Below, piece by piece: positions 45,258 to 53,369 of a DNA stretch of 64,000 nt. The DNA is from Raskinella chloraquaticus (SeqCode) (GTDB lineage Bacteria; Pseudomonadota; Alphaproteobacteria; Rhizobiales; UBA4765), in the NCBI GenBank assembly GCA_002365175.1, contig DEZK01000027.1, positions 1-64,000 of the forward strand. Reading direction: 5' to 3'. The translations under genes and the position numbers were made by a program. The stretch's first letter is position 1, and the number at the start of each line of letters is the position of its first letter. The notes under the pieces were generated by a model. It worked only from the letters and a program-made list of their open reading frames with translations. It searched no databases and was not told the DNA's origin.

Positions 45258-45270
45258 CGGAGTTTGAGCC

Positions 45271-45456
45271 GTGGCCGTTCCCAAGAGAAAAACCTCGCCG
45301 TCGCGGCGCAACATGCGTCGCTCGCATGACAAGCTTGCCCAGCCGACCTATGTCGAGGACAAGGATTCAGGCGAGATGCGCCGCCCGCACCACATCGACC
45401 TCAAGACCGGCATGTATCGTGGCCGCCAGGTACTGAAGGCGAAATCCGACGTCTGA
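45271..45456 (+). CDS. rpmF: 50S ribosomal protein L32
   Basis: The 61-residue L32 begins MAVPKRKTSPSRRNMRRSHD, with a later RRPHHIDLKTGMYRGRQVL. It lacks the zinc-binding cysteines (the C-minus type usual in alphaproteobacteria). The start codon is GTG at 45271, with CGGAG eight bases upstream. An intrinsic terminator-like hairpin sits immediately before the ribosome-binding site. It stands alone rather than with plsX, which is its usual partner in many proteobacteria. Confidence 0.96.
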   Translation: MAVPKRKTSPSRRNMRRSHDKLAQPTYVEDKDSGEMRRPHHIDLKTGMYRGRQVLKAKSDV

Positions 45457-45462
45457 GGCGGC

Positions 45463-45900
45463 TCACGCCGCTCCGCCATCGCCGGTCAATCCGACCCCGG
45501 CGATGCCAGCCAGCGCGCAAGCCTCATCGGCATCCGACGTGTCGCCCGATATGCCGACCGCTCCGATGATCGCGCCCTTGGCGCTGCGGATCAGCACGCC
45601 GCCCGCCACCGGCACCATGCGCCCGTCGGTTACCGCGCCATAGGCTGAAACGAAATACGGACGCTCCAGCGCCATCTTTTGGATCGCCCGGCTGCCCATG
45701 CCAAGGCCAAGCGCGCCGTAGGCTTTGCCGAACGCGATCTCAAAGCGCATCAGCGATGTGCCATCGGCCGCCGCCGCCGCTTTGAGCGCGCCACGCTCGT
45801 CCAGCACCACCACACATAAGGGTTTGAGCTGCAGACGCGCGCTTTCGTTTAAAGAGAGCTTGATAATCTTCTGCGCCTTGTTGAGCGTAAGCATGGCCAT
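45463..45900 (-). CDS. GlcG/HbpS-family protein (DUF336)
   Basis: The 145-residue protein has the GlcG/HbpS fold: CVVVLDERGALKAAAAADG, FGKAYGALGLGMGSR, VPVAGGVLIRSAKGAIIGAVG and GDTSDADEACALAGI. Family members include the heme-binding HbpS and proteins linked to glycolate use; the role here is unknown. It is convergent with rpmF and divergent from the gamma-glutamyltransferase-like gene (109 bases between starts). Confidence 0.85.
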   Translation of the reverse strand: MAMLTLNKAQKIIKLSLNESARLQLKPLCVVVLDERGALKAAAAADGTSLMRFEIAFGKAYGALGLGMGSRAIQKMALERPYFVSAYGAVTDGRMVPVAGGVLIRSAKGAIIGAVGISGDTSDADEACALAGIAGVGLTGDGGAA

Positions 45901-46009
45901 CGGCAGTTCCCGGTTCTGTGGACGTGTTCAACCTGCGCTAGGCGAGCGCCGGCGGATATGCAAGAAAAAGAACAGGCCTGAGCCACAAGTAACAATTATC
46001 GGGGGAACC

Positions 46010-47596
46010 ATGCGCGATTTTCAATTTCCCGGGCGCTCGCCCGTCTATGCCACGCGCGCCATGGTCGCGACCTCCCATCCGCTGGCGAGCGAGACGGCGA
46101 TACGTACTTTACGCGAGGGTGGAACCGCAGCCGATGCGGCGGTGGCGGCGGTGGCGCTTTTATGTGTGCTTGAGCCGCACATGGTGAGCCCGGCGGGGGA
46201 TTGTTTTTTTATTGTCTCAAAACCGGGAAAACCGCTTGAGGGTTATAATGGCTCGGGCCGTTCGGCGAAGGCGGCAAAGCTCGACTGGTTCAAGGAGCGC
46301 GGCTATGGTCCGGGGATCCCTGAGCACGACATTCATGCCGTTACTGTCCCTGGCGCGGTCGAGGCGTGGGAGACGTTGCTGAAACGCCATGGGCGCTTTG
46401 GCCTTGACCGCGCCCTGCAGCGCGCCATCGAGATTGCCGAGAACGGCCATGCGGTGGCGCCGCGCGTTGCCCAGGACTGGCGCACTCATGTGCCACCTGG
46501 CGGCGATGCCGGCTTTGCCAAGCATTATCTGCCGGGCGGGCGTACGCCGCAGGCGGGCCAGATATTCGTCAACAAGGCGCTTGGCAAAACCTATCGGCTT
46601 TTGGCCAAGCAGGGCGCACGCGCCATGTATGAGGGCGAGATCGGCGAGGATATCGTCAAGACCATTCAGGCGCATGGCAGCCTGATGACCATGGATGATT
46701 TCGCAGCCCATAAGGGTGAGGTGGTGAAACCGATCACCGCTCCCTATGAGGGCTATGATGTTGCTGAAATTCCGCCCAATGGTCAGGGGCTGACGGCGCT
46801 GGTCATTCTCAATATTCTGGAACAGTTTGACCATCGGGCCTTTGGCCCCCTGTCGGCCGAGCGTTACCATCTGCTGCTCGAGGCAACGCGTCTTGGCTAT
46901 GCGATGCGCGATCAGGAAATCGGCGAATCGGCGGCGATGAGCCGCAGCGTCAAGGCGCTGACATCCAAGGCCTATGGCAAAAAGCTCGCCGGTCTTATAT
47001 CGCGCGATCACCGGCTTTCACCCAAGGCGTTTCCACCACCGCGCCCCGAAAACCATACCGTCTATCTGTCGATCATCGATCAGGACGGGATGGCGATTTC
47101 GTTCATCTGCTCGATTTTTTCCAATTTCGGGGTCGGCAGGGCGACCAAGAAAACCGGCCTTGTGCTGCAAAACCGCGGCTCATCCTTCCGCGTCATTGAC
47201 GGCCACCCCAATGCCATCGCCCCATCAAAGCGTCCGATGCACACCATCATCCCCGGTATGGTGATGAAGAATGGCGAGGTCGAAGCGAGCTTCGGCGTCA
47301 TGGGTGGCGCCTACCAGGCCTGCGGCCATGCCCATATCCTGACCAATATGTTCGATTACGGCATGGATCCGCAGGAAGCGCTTGATCAGCCGCGTGCTTT
47401 CTTTGACGGCCCGTCGACAACCGCCGAGCGCTCACTGCCGGCTGAGGCACTGGAAGGGCTCGCGCAGCGTGGTCATGACATCAAGATGCCGCTTGGCCCC
47501 ATCGGCGGCGGGCAGGTGATCCGTGTCGACCGGACCCGCGGTATCCTGATTGGCGGATCGGACCCGCGCAAGGATGGCATGGCGCTTGGCTATTGA
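46010..47596 (+). CDS. Gamma-glutamyltransferase-family protein (YwrD-like)
   Basis: The 528-residue Ntn-hydrolase is expected to self-cleave before the nucleophile Thr350 in PENHTVYLSIIDQDG. It has GGTAADAAVAAV near the start, SFICSIFSNFGVG, NRGSSF and PGMVMKNGEVEASFGVMGG. The pattern fits the YwrD-like branch without an obvious signal peptide, so a cytoplasmic role on glutathione or other gamma-glutamyl amides is likely. The start at 46010 has GGGGGAA upstream; the longer frame overlaps the divergent GlcG-like gene. Confidence 0.87.
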   Translation: MRDFQFPGRSPVYATRAMVATSHPLASETAIRTLREGGTAADAAVAAVALLCVLEPHMVSPAGDCFFIVSKPGKPLEGYNGSGRSAKAAKLDWFKERGYGPGIPEHDIHAVTVPGAVEAWETLLKRHGRFGLDRALQRAIEIAENGHAVAPRVAQDWRTHVPPGGDAGFAKHYLPGGRTPQAGQIFVNKALGKTYRLLAKQGARAMYEGEIGEDIVKTIQAHGSLMTMDDFAAHKGEVVKPITAPYEGYDVAEIPPNGQGLTALVILNILEQFDHRAFGPLSAERYHLLLEATRLGYAMRDQEIGESAAMSRSVKALTSKAYGKKLAGLISRDHRLSPKAFPPPRPENHTVYLSIIDQDGMAISFICSIFSNFGVGRATKKTGLVLQNRGSSFRVIDGHPNAIAPSKRPMHTIIPGMVMKNGEVEASFGVMGGAYQACGHAHILTNMFDYGMDPQEALDQPRAFFDGPSTTAERSLPAEALEGLAQRGHDIKMPLGPIGGGQVIRVDRTRGILIGGSDPRKDGMALGY

Positions 47597-47962
47597 TCAG
47601 GCGCGAATATCGAGCCCTGGCTGCGTCGGCGGGGCTGACAGGAATGTGCCGACCGCCTGATAGAATGCAACAGCCTGTGCCGGCTCGACACGGCGCTTGT
47701 CGCGAGTTTGTGGCAGTTGATCGCGGGTAGCCAGAAGTTGTGCCACCAGCGCGCTCACGCCATGGCGGTGGGCCGGGCGGCAGGACGAGATGGCGATCGG
47801 GGGTTCGACAGCGATCAAGGCGTGCCCGCTTTCGGTCGTTTCTCCCCGGGTTGACACCCTGCCGTGCTCCACATGAGTGGATTGCGGGACAGATCGCGAA
47901 GGGTTTAGCGCAGTTATCATCAGCAAACCTGTAGCAAAACGGGACTGATCATCCGGTCCCAT
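47597..47962 (-). CDS. Small hypothetical protein with conserved TRD-PQTR-RRxEP segment
   Basis: The 121-residue protein contains FLAQLIATRDQ-like sequence (here LVAQLLATRDQLPQTRDKRRVEPAQAV, cited in part), which I recall as a conserved segment of small hypothetical proteins in Hyphomicrobiales. The N-terminal half is less conserved and Ser/Thr-rich. The start at 47962 (ATG) has no good ribosome-binding site; TTG at 47974 is also possible. It abuts the preceding gene tail to tail and is divergent from the EAL gene. Confidence 0.55.
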   Translation of the reverse strand: MGPDDQSRFATGLLMITALNPSRSVPQSTHVEHGRVSTRGETTESGHALIAVEPPIAISSCRPAHRHGVSALVAQLLATRDQLPQTRDKRRVEPAQAVAFYQAVGTFLSAPPTQPGLDIRA

Positions 47963-48125
47963 CACGATTTGCAATCAATGTGCCATTAACCTTCCTGCCG
48001 GGTCGTGGAAACGCATGACCCGATTATGGTGTTCAGCCATCGCTTTCGTGGGCGGGCTTTGTGGTTTCGTAACCGCTTCACGACATGATGACGGCTGCAG
48101 TGGAAACGGGGTACGGGACGCCGGG

Positions 48126-49835
48126 ATGAACCAGCCAACAATGTCAGAGGGCACGGATTGCGTCGGGCTTGACCTTGCCGCCAGCCTCAACGCCGCAGGC
48201 GAGGCCGCCTATTGCTGGGATATTTCCTCTGATCGCCTGGAGTGGAGCGCCAATGCGCCGTCCTTCTTTGCGGCAGTCGGCGATGCCGTGCCTGCGAGCG
48301 GGCGCACCCTTGCTGGCCTGATTGCGGATAATGCTTCCTCGCGCCATGACATGATCATGAATGACACCGCGCGCCCCGGGCCGGAGGGGGCGGTGTTTAC
48401 CATGCAATATCGCCTCAAACGGACGTCACCAAGCACTGGCTGGGTGGAAGAAACCGGTCGATGGTTTGCGGGTGCTGATGGCAAGCCCGCCCGCGTAATG
48501 GGCGTCGTGCGCGCCATTGATGAGCGCCATGAGGCTGAGGAGGCTTTGCGCATTCTCAGCGAAATTGATCCTTTGACAGGCACGCTCAATCAGAACCGGC
48601 TTTTGTCATTGATTGATCAGGAAATGATCGTCAGCCGTCGCGAGAAACGCCATTTTGCGCTTCTTCTGGCCTCGGTTGACAATCTGTCCACCATCAATGC
48701 GGGTCTTGGTTTCAGCATCGGCGATGAGGCGCTGAAGGCGGTGACGGCGCGGCTCTCCAGCAATCTGCGCGGGCGCGACAGCATCGGCCGCTTCACCGGC
48801 AATAAATTCGCGATTTTGCTGCGCCAATGCGACGCCAGCGAGATGGCGATTGCCGCGCAGCGTTTCATCGATGTGACGCGCGCGCAACTGGTCACGACGT
48901 CGGCCGGTCCCGTTACCGTCAGCCTGTCGGTTGGCGGGGTTGTCGGCCCCCGCACCATTGCGTCCAGCCGGGATCTTCTGGCCGAAGCGCATGAAGCGCT
49001 GTCGGAAGCCAAAGCGAAGAAACGCGGCCTGTTCATTCCCTTTGATCCGCAAGCCTCGCGCTCACAGTCGCGCCGGGCCGACGGGCGGGTGGGCGAAGGC
49101 CTCATCAAGGCGTTGAACGAGCGGCGTATAGCGCTTGCCTGTCAGCCTATTGTTCACGCCGGCAGCCGTCTGCCCTATTCCTACGAAGCGCTGATGCGCG
49201 TGGAAGGCGAGGATGGTGACACGCTGCCGCCCGGTCTTCTGGTGCCGGTCGCCGAACGGCTGGGTCTGTGCGGGCTTCTCGATCATCGCGTCCTTGAGCT
49301 TGGGCTTGATCTCCTCGCCAGCCGCCCCGACACCCGCATCAGCGTCAACATCTCGGCACAGACAACGTCTGACCGTGAATGGCTTTCCATCCTTGCCTCG
49401 CGCCTGGTCAGCCGGGAGGATATGGCCAACCGGCTGGTGGTTGAAATGACTGAAAGCGCCGCCATCCAGGATATACAGGAGAGTGTGCGCTTCCTTGAAC
49501 AAATCAAATCGCTGGGTTGCCGTGTTGCCATCGATGATTTCGGCGCCGGCCATACATCGTTTCGCTATCTGCGCGAAATGAAGGTTGATAGCGTCAAGAT
49601 TGACGGCTCCTACATCAGCAATCTGGCAAATTCGCCCGAAAATCAGATTTTTGTGCGCACCATGATCAATCTCGCGCGCGAGCTTGGTATCCGCACCGTC
49701 GCCGAATGGGTCGGCTGCGAGGCAGATGCCCTGCTTCTTGAATCATGGGGTATCAACTACATGCAGGGTCATTTTTTCGGCGAAGCGATCCAGTCTGACA
49801 GGCTTCTCGAAACGCCTCTGGCCAGATGCGCCTGA
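48126..49835 (+). CDS. PAS-GGDEF-EAL cyclic-di-GMP protein with degenerate GGDEF
   Basis: The 569-residue protein has an N-terminal PAS-like domain (AYCWDISSDRLEWSAN through GRWFAGADGKPARVMGVV), a GGDEF domain and a C-terminal EAL domain. The GGDEF signature reads GRFTGNKFAIL, so cyclase activity is probably lost. The EAL domain keeps YEALMRVE, VNIS, EMTES, DDFGAGHTSFRYL, VKIDGSYI and a QGHFF motif, but the usual EGVE reads EWVG. Phosphodiesterase activity is plausible, regulated by the other domains. No membrane helix remains with the chosen start; an upstream in-frame start at 48015 would add a hydrophobic N-terminus. Confidence 0.85.
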   Translation: MNQPTMSEGTDCVGLDLAASLNAAGEAAYCWDISSDRLEWSANAPSFFAAVGDAVPASGRTLAGLIADNASSRHDMIMNDTARPGPEGAVFTMQYRLKRTSPSTGWVEETGRWFAGADGKPARVMGVVRAIDERHEAEEALRILSEIDPLTGTLNQNRLLSLIDQEMIVSRREKRHFALLLASVDNLSTINAGLGFSIGDEALKAVTARLSSNLRGRDSIGRFTGNKFAILLRQCDASEMAIAAQRFIDVTRAQLVTTSAGPVTVSLSVGGVVGPRTIASSRDLLAEAHEALSEAKAKKRGLFIPFDPQASRSQSRRADGRVGEGLIKALNERRIALACQPIVHAGSRLPYSYEALMRVEGEDGDTLPPGLLVPVAERLGLCGLLDHRVLELGLDLLASRPDTRISVNISAQTTSDREWLSILASRLVSREDMANRLVVEMTESAAIQDIQESVRFLEQIKSLGCRVAIDDFGAGHTSFRYLREMKVDSVKIDGSYISNLANSPENQIFVRTMINLARELGIRTVAEWVGCEADALLLESWGINYMQGHFFGEAIQSDRLLETPLARCA

Positions 49836-49927
49836 GCGCGATTGCCAAGAAGCCTCTTGCAATCGCGCCCGTTCTGCGGCATCAACCGGGCCTCGCCGTT
49901 TCTCGACACGATCGGGAAACACGGAGC

Positions 49928-50002
49928 GCGGGTGTAGCTCAGGGGTAGAGCACAACCTTGCCAAGGTTGGGGTCGAGGGTTCGAATCCCTTCGCCCGCTC
50001 CA
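49928..50002 (+). tRNA. tRNA-Gly(GCC)
   Basis: The acceptor stem GCGGGTG/CGCCCGC, D-arm GCTC-AGGGGTA-GAGC, anticodon arm CAACC-TTGCCAA-GGTTG (anticodon GCC) and T-arm GAGGG-TTCGAAT-CCCTT fold as a standard cloverleaf. CCA is encoded at 50000-50002. A short T run follows at about 50005. Confidence 0.97.
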
Positions 50003-50067
50003 GATTTTTTGCGGTTATCATTTGGTAATTTGGCGCCCATACGTGACCCGTCTTCTGCGTGATGGTC

Positions 50068-50955
50068 TCACGTCCGCTCAGTGACAGCGATGACATCGAC
50101 GGCCTGCTCGGTTTTCTGGCTGCCGGCGGTCTTGAGGATGCCGCTGACCGGCGCCACATCATTATAATCGCGACCGATCGCGACCACGATATGGTCGCTG
50201 CCAACCGTGATGCCGTTGGTCGGGTCAATTTCGATCCATCCTGCTTCAGTTCCGCACCACGCCATCACCCAGGCATGCATGGCATCCGCCCCTTCCAGAC
50301 GCGGCTGGCCCTCGGGCGGGATGGTCCGCAGGAAGCCGCTGACATAGCCGGCTGGAATACCCATCGCGCGCAGGGCGGTGATCATGATGTGCGTGAAATC
50401 CTGGCAAACACCTTTGCGATGGGCGAAGGCGACGCCTGCCGGCGTCTTGACGTCGGTTGCCTCGGGATCAAAAGCGATATCGCGATGAAGCGCGTTCGAG
50501 ATGGCGATGACATTTTCCAAGACCGGCAGGTCGCGGCGACTGATGGCGTGAGCATAGGCGGCGATGGCATTGTCGCGGCGGATGCGCTGCGATTGCCCGA
50601 TAAAATGATGCGGCGAATAGGCATCCAGGCCGCGATAGCTGGCAATCTCGTCGGCCAGCGCGCCCAGGCGCGTCGGCATGTCGGGCTGCGCCCCGGCGTC
50701 GCTGCGCCGCACCCGCGCATGAACGGTGAAGCATAGTTCGTGCTGCACGTAGCGGTAGCTCGCATTGACGGTGGCATTGCCGAAGAAGTCGATCCCGTCC
50801 ACGCGTGCCGTCGCACGCGGCTGGAAATCGAGATGGGAGGCGATCACTCTTTGGATGCCCGGCAGTTCACGCGGCAGAACACGCAGGATCTGGCTGCCGC
50901 TCGCCGTAAACTCGCCGAAGGAATACGAGATGCGCAGGGAGATATCGTAGAGCAT
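50068..50955 (-). CDS. Transglutaminase-like cysteine protease-family protein
   Basis: The 295-residue protein has an N-terminal bacterial transglutaminase-like beta domain and a transglutaminase core with Cys184 (KGVCQDFTHIM), His227 (AMHAWV) and Asp244 (IDPTNG). These proteins can be amide-cutting or amide-forming enzymes. It is the last gene of a three-gene operon, eight bases after the ATP-grasp/alpha-E gene. The cluster type was predicted from genomics to modify or synthesise peptides; the substrate is unknown. Confidence 0.88.
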   Translation of the reverse strand: MLYDISLRISYSFGEFTASGSQILRVLPRELPGIQRVIASHLDFQPRATARVDGIDFFGNATVNASYRYVQHELCFTVHARVRRSDAGAQPDMPTRLGALADEIASYRGLDAYSPHHFIGQSQRIRRDNAIAAYAHAISRRDLPVLENVIAISNALHRDIAFDPEATDVKTPAGVAFAHRKGVCQDFTHIMITALRAMGIPAGYVSGFLRTIPPEGQPRLEGADAMHAWVMAWCGTEAGWIEIDPTNGITVGSDHIVVAIGRDYNDVAPVSGILKTAGSQKTEQAVDVIAVTERT

Positions 50956-50963
50956 GAGGATCT

Positions 50964-53366
50964 CTACTGGAAATAGGCCAAAGTCAGGATATCCGACATC
51001 TCGCCGAGGCGCTGCGAGAGAAGATCGAGAGCGGCGCCATCGAATGTTTCAGGTGTCAGAATGGCGATTTCGGACTGTGCGCGCAGGACAGCGCGGGCCA
51101 GCGGCGACATATGGCCATAGACATCAGCGCCCGGCAGATAGCTGATATGTTCGTGCATTTCCTTCACGCTGAAAAGGATCGAGCGCGGATTGAGCGGATC
51201 AAGGGCGATGAGATCAACCACGGTGTTGCGGGTCATGGCCACTGAATATTGCCGCCGATGTGTCATCGCGCTGTCGCCGATTTCAATCGCCAGTTCGAGC
51301 GCGCCGTCAAGTCCGGCGCCTTCAACGAAGGCCGTGAGGCCGGCAGCGATAAACGTCGCGCGCTCCAGCGCCCGGCCGATACTGAGGAAACGCCAGCCGA
51401 CGAAGCGATACATGTTCTCGTGAACGAGGCCGGAAAATCCTGAAATCTTGCGCAGAAGAACCCGCATCGCGGCGGCCGCGTCATCTCCCGCCATCACGCT
51501 TTGCTGGAAGCGCAGGGCTGTCTTTTCGACATCCTGCAGTGCCATCCAGCCATCGACCGAGAAGCGCTCACGTATCTTGCTGGCGCTGTTGAGCGCGTGG
51601 CGCAATGTCTGCAGCAGACCGGCGGGGACCGGTGAGGTCACATCAAGGTCGCGGGCCTCCAGCGCATCGTGCAGCAATTCCAGCAGCGGATTGGTTTCAG
51701 CTGTCCCCTCGGCGAGGCGCAGATGATAGGCGCGCAGCAAACGGATATCGCCCTCGACCCGTTCGATATAGCGCCCGAGCCAGAAGAGATTGTCAGCCGC
51801 CCGGCTGGGCAGCGTGCCGGGCAGAGCGCGGGTGAAGGGACCAGGCGGCGGCGCCATCATCGTCTCGGTCGATACCGGCCGATCACTCACCACCCAGACG
51901 TCGGCAACCGACCCGCCGCGGCGCATGGCAATCGCGGTCGGATCCTCGCTTTTGCCAACGCGCGCATAACCGCCCGGCATCACTTGCCAGCCCTCGCTTG
52001 TGCGGGCGAGAAAGACCCGCAAACTCATGGGTCGCGGAACCAGCACGCCATCGACCAGCGCCGGCGTTGTCGACAGCGTCACGACTTCCTGACCGACAAA
52101 GCGCGCGCCATCCTCATCAATCATGCGCTCGAGCAAGCCGTCGTGTGGCTGCTGGAGCAGGTTGCCCGGTGCACCATGTTCATCGATTTCGAACGGCAGA
52201 CGGGTCGACAGCGCTTCGCCGATCATCATATGGGCGGCGTGGCGGCGCACATGCTCGGCTTCCGCAGGATGGCCGCACCACCAGGTGGCGATGTTTGGCA
52301 AGGCGAGCTTCTGCCCAAGAAGATGTTCACTGAGCCGCGGCATGAAGGCGAGAAAGGCGCGCGATTCCAGGATGCCTGAGCCCAGCGCGTTGACCAGCGT
52401 CACATTGCCCTGCCGCGCCGCATGAACCATCCCCGCCGTGCCCAGTTGTGATGTTTCGTCAAGCTCGAGCGGATCGGCGAAATTACTGTCAAGTCGACGC
52501 CACAACACCTCGACCGGGACCAGGCCGGATACGGTTCTGACTTTCAGTTGCCCCTCTTCCACCGCCAGATCTTCGCCTTCAAGCAGGCCGAAGCCGAGAT
52601 AACGGGCGATGTAGGCGTGTTCGAAATAGCTCTCATTCATCGGGCCGGGGGTGAGGATGGATGCGCGATGTGTGTCGTTGCGGCGCATGCCATTCAGCGT
52701 GTCGCGGAAACGACGAAAGAAACCGGCAAGACGGTGGATGCTGGTACCGGTATAGAAATCGGCGAATACCTTGGCTGTCGCGACGCGGTTCTCCAATGCA
52801 AAACCGGCGCCCGATGGCGCCTGTGTGCGGTCACCCAGTACCCACCACGAGCCATCGGGGCCGCGCCCGATCTCGAACGCGACAAAATGAAGAAAATGGC
52901 CGCCGCGCGGTTGCACGCCCACCATCGGGCGCAGCCATTCCTTGCTGGCAGCGATGAGCGAGGCCGGCAGATGGCCTGATGCGGCAAGGCGATTTTTGCC
53001 ATAAATATCACTCACGACCGCTTCGAGAAGATCAGCGCGCTGGATGAGCCCGGCGGAAATAGTCTGCCATTCATGATCGTCGATAAGGATCGGCATATGG
53101 CTCAACGGCCAGTCGCGCTCAGCCGACCCCTGCCCATCATACTGGCGAAAATACACTCCCGCATTGTGGAGATATTGATCGCCTCGTGCCAGCATATGAG
53201 GAAGCCGGCTTTGTGGTATCGTCGCCAGATAATCAATGAAGCCGCGCCACACGGGGCGGATGTTGCCATGGGCATCCAGCAATTCGTCAGCCACCCCGGG
53301 CTGGCCCTGATATCGGCTCAGCAACGGCGAGAGCAGCGCTGACCGTCTGGCCGGCCCGAACGGCAT
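50964..53366 (-). CDS. Circularly permuted ATP-grasp plus alpha-E protein
   Basis: The 800-residue fusion has an N-terminal circularly permuted ATP-grasp domain (about residues 20-480; LPHMLARGDQYLHNAGVYFRQ, DGSWWVLGDRTQAPSGAGFALENR and TPGPMNESYFEHAYIARYLG in part). A C-terminal alpha-E helical domain (about 500-795) begins RAADNLFWLGRYIERVE. In many genomes these are separate genes (COG2308 and COG2307), so the fusion supports a joint function. The ATP-grasp part should activate a carboxylate and join it to an amine. Its stop precedes the transglutaminase gene by eight bases. Confidence 0.88.
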   Translation of the reverse strand: MPFGPARRSALLSPLLSRYQGQPGVADELLDAHGNIRPVWRGFIDYLATIPQSRLPHMLARGDQYLHNAGVYFRQYDGQGSAERDWPLSHMPILIDDHEWQTISAGLIQRADLLEAVVSDIYGKNRLAASGHLPASLIAASKEWLRPMVGVQPRGGHFLHFVAFEIGRGPDGSWWVLGDRTQAPSGAGFALENRVATAKVFADFYTGTSIHRLAGFFRRFRDTLNGMRRNDTHRASILTPGPMNESYFEHAYIARYLGFGLLEGEDLAVEEGQLKVRTVSGLVPVEVLWRRLDSNFADPLELDETSQLGTAGMVHAARQGNVTLVNALGSGILESRAFLAFMPRLSEHLLGQKLALPNIATWWCGHPAEAEHVRRHAAHMMIGEALSTRLPFEIDEHGAPGNLLQQPHDGLLERMIDEDGARFVGQEVVTLSTTPALVDGVLVPRPMSLRVFLARTSEGWQVMPGGYARVGKSEDPTAIAMRRGGSVADVWVVSDRPVSTETMMAPPPGPFTRALPGTLPSRAADNLFWLGRYIERVEGDIRLLRAYHLRLAEGTAETNPLLELLHDALEARDLDVTSPVPAGLLQTLRHALNSASKIRERFSVDGWMALQDVEKTALRFQQSVMAGDDAAAAMRVLLRKISGFSGLVHENMYRFVGWRFLSIGRALERATFIAAGLTAFVEGAGLDGALELAIEIGDSAMTHRRQYSVAMTRNTVVDLIALDPLNPRSILFSVKEMHEHISYLPGADVYGHMSPLARAVLRAQSEIAILTPETFDGAALDLLSQRLGEMSDILTLAYFQ

Positions 53367-53369
53367 CGT

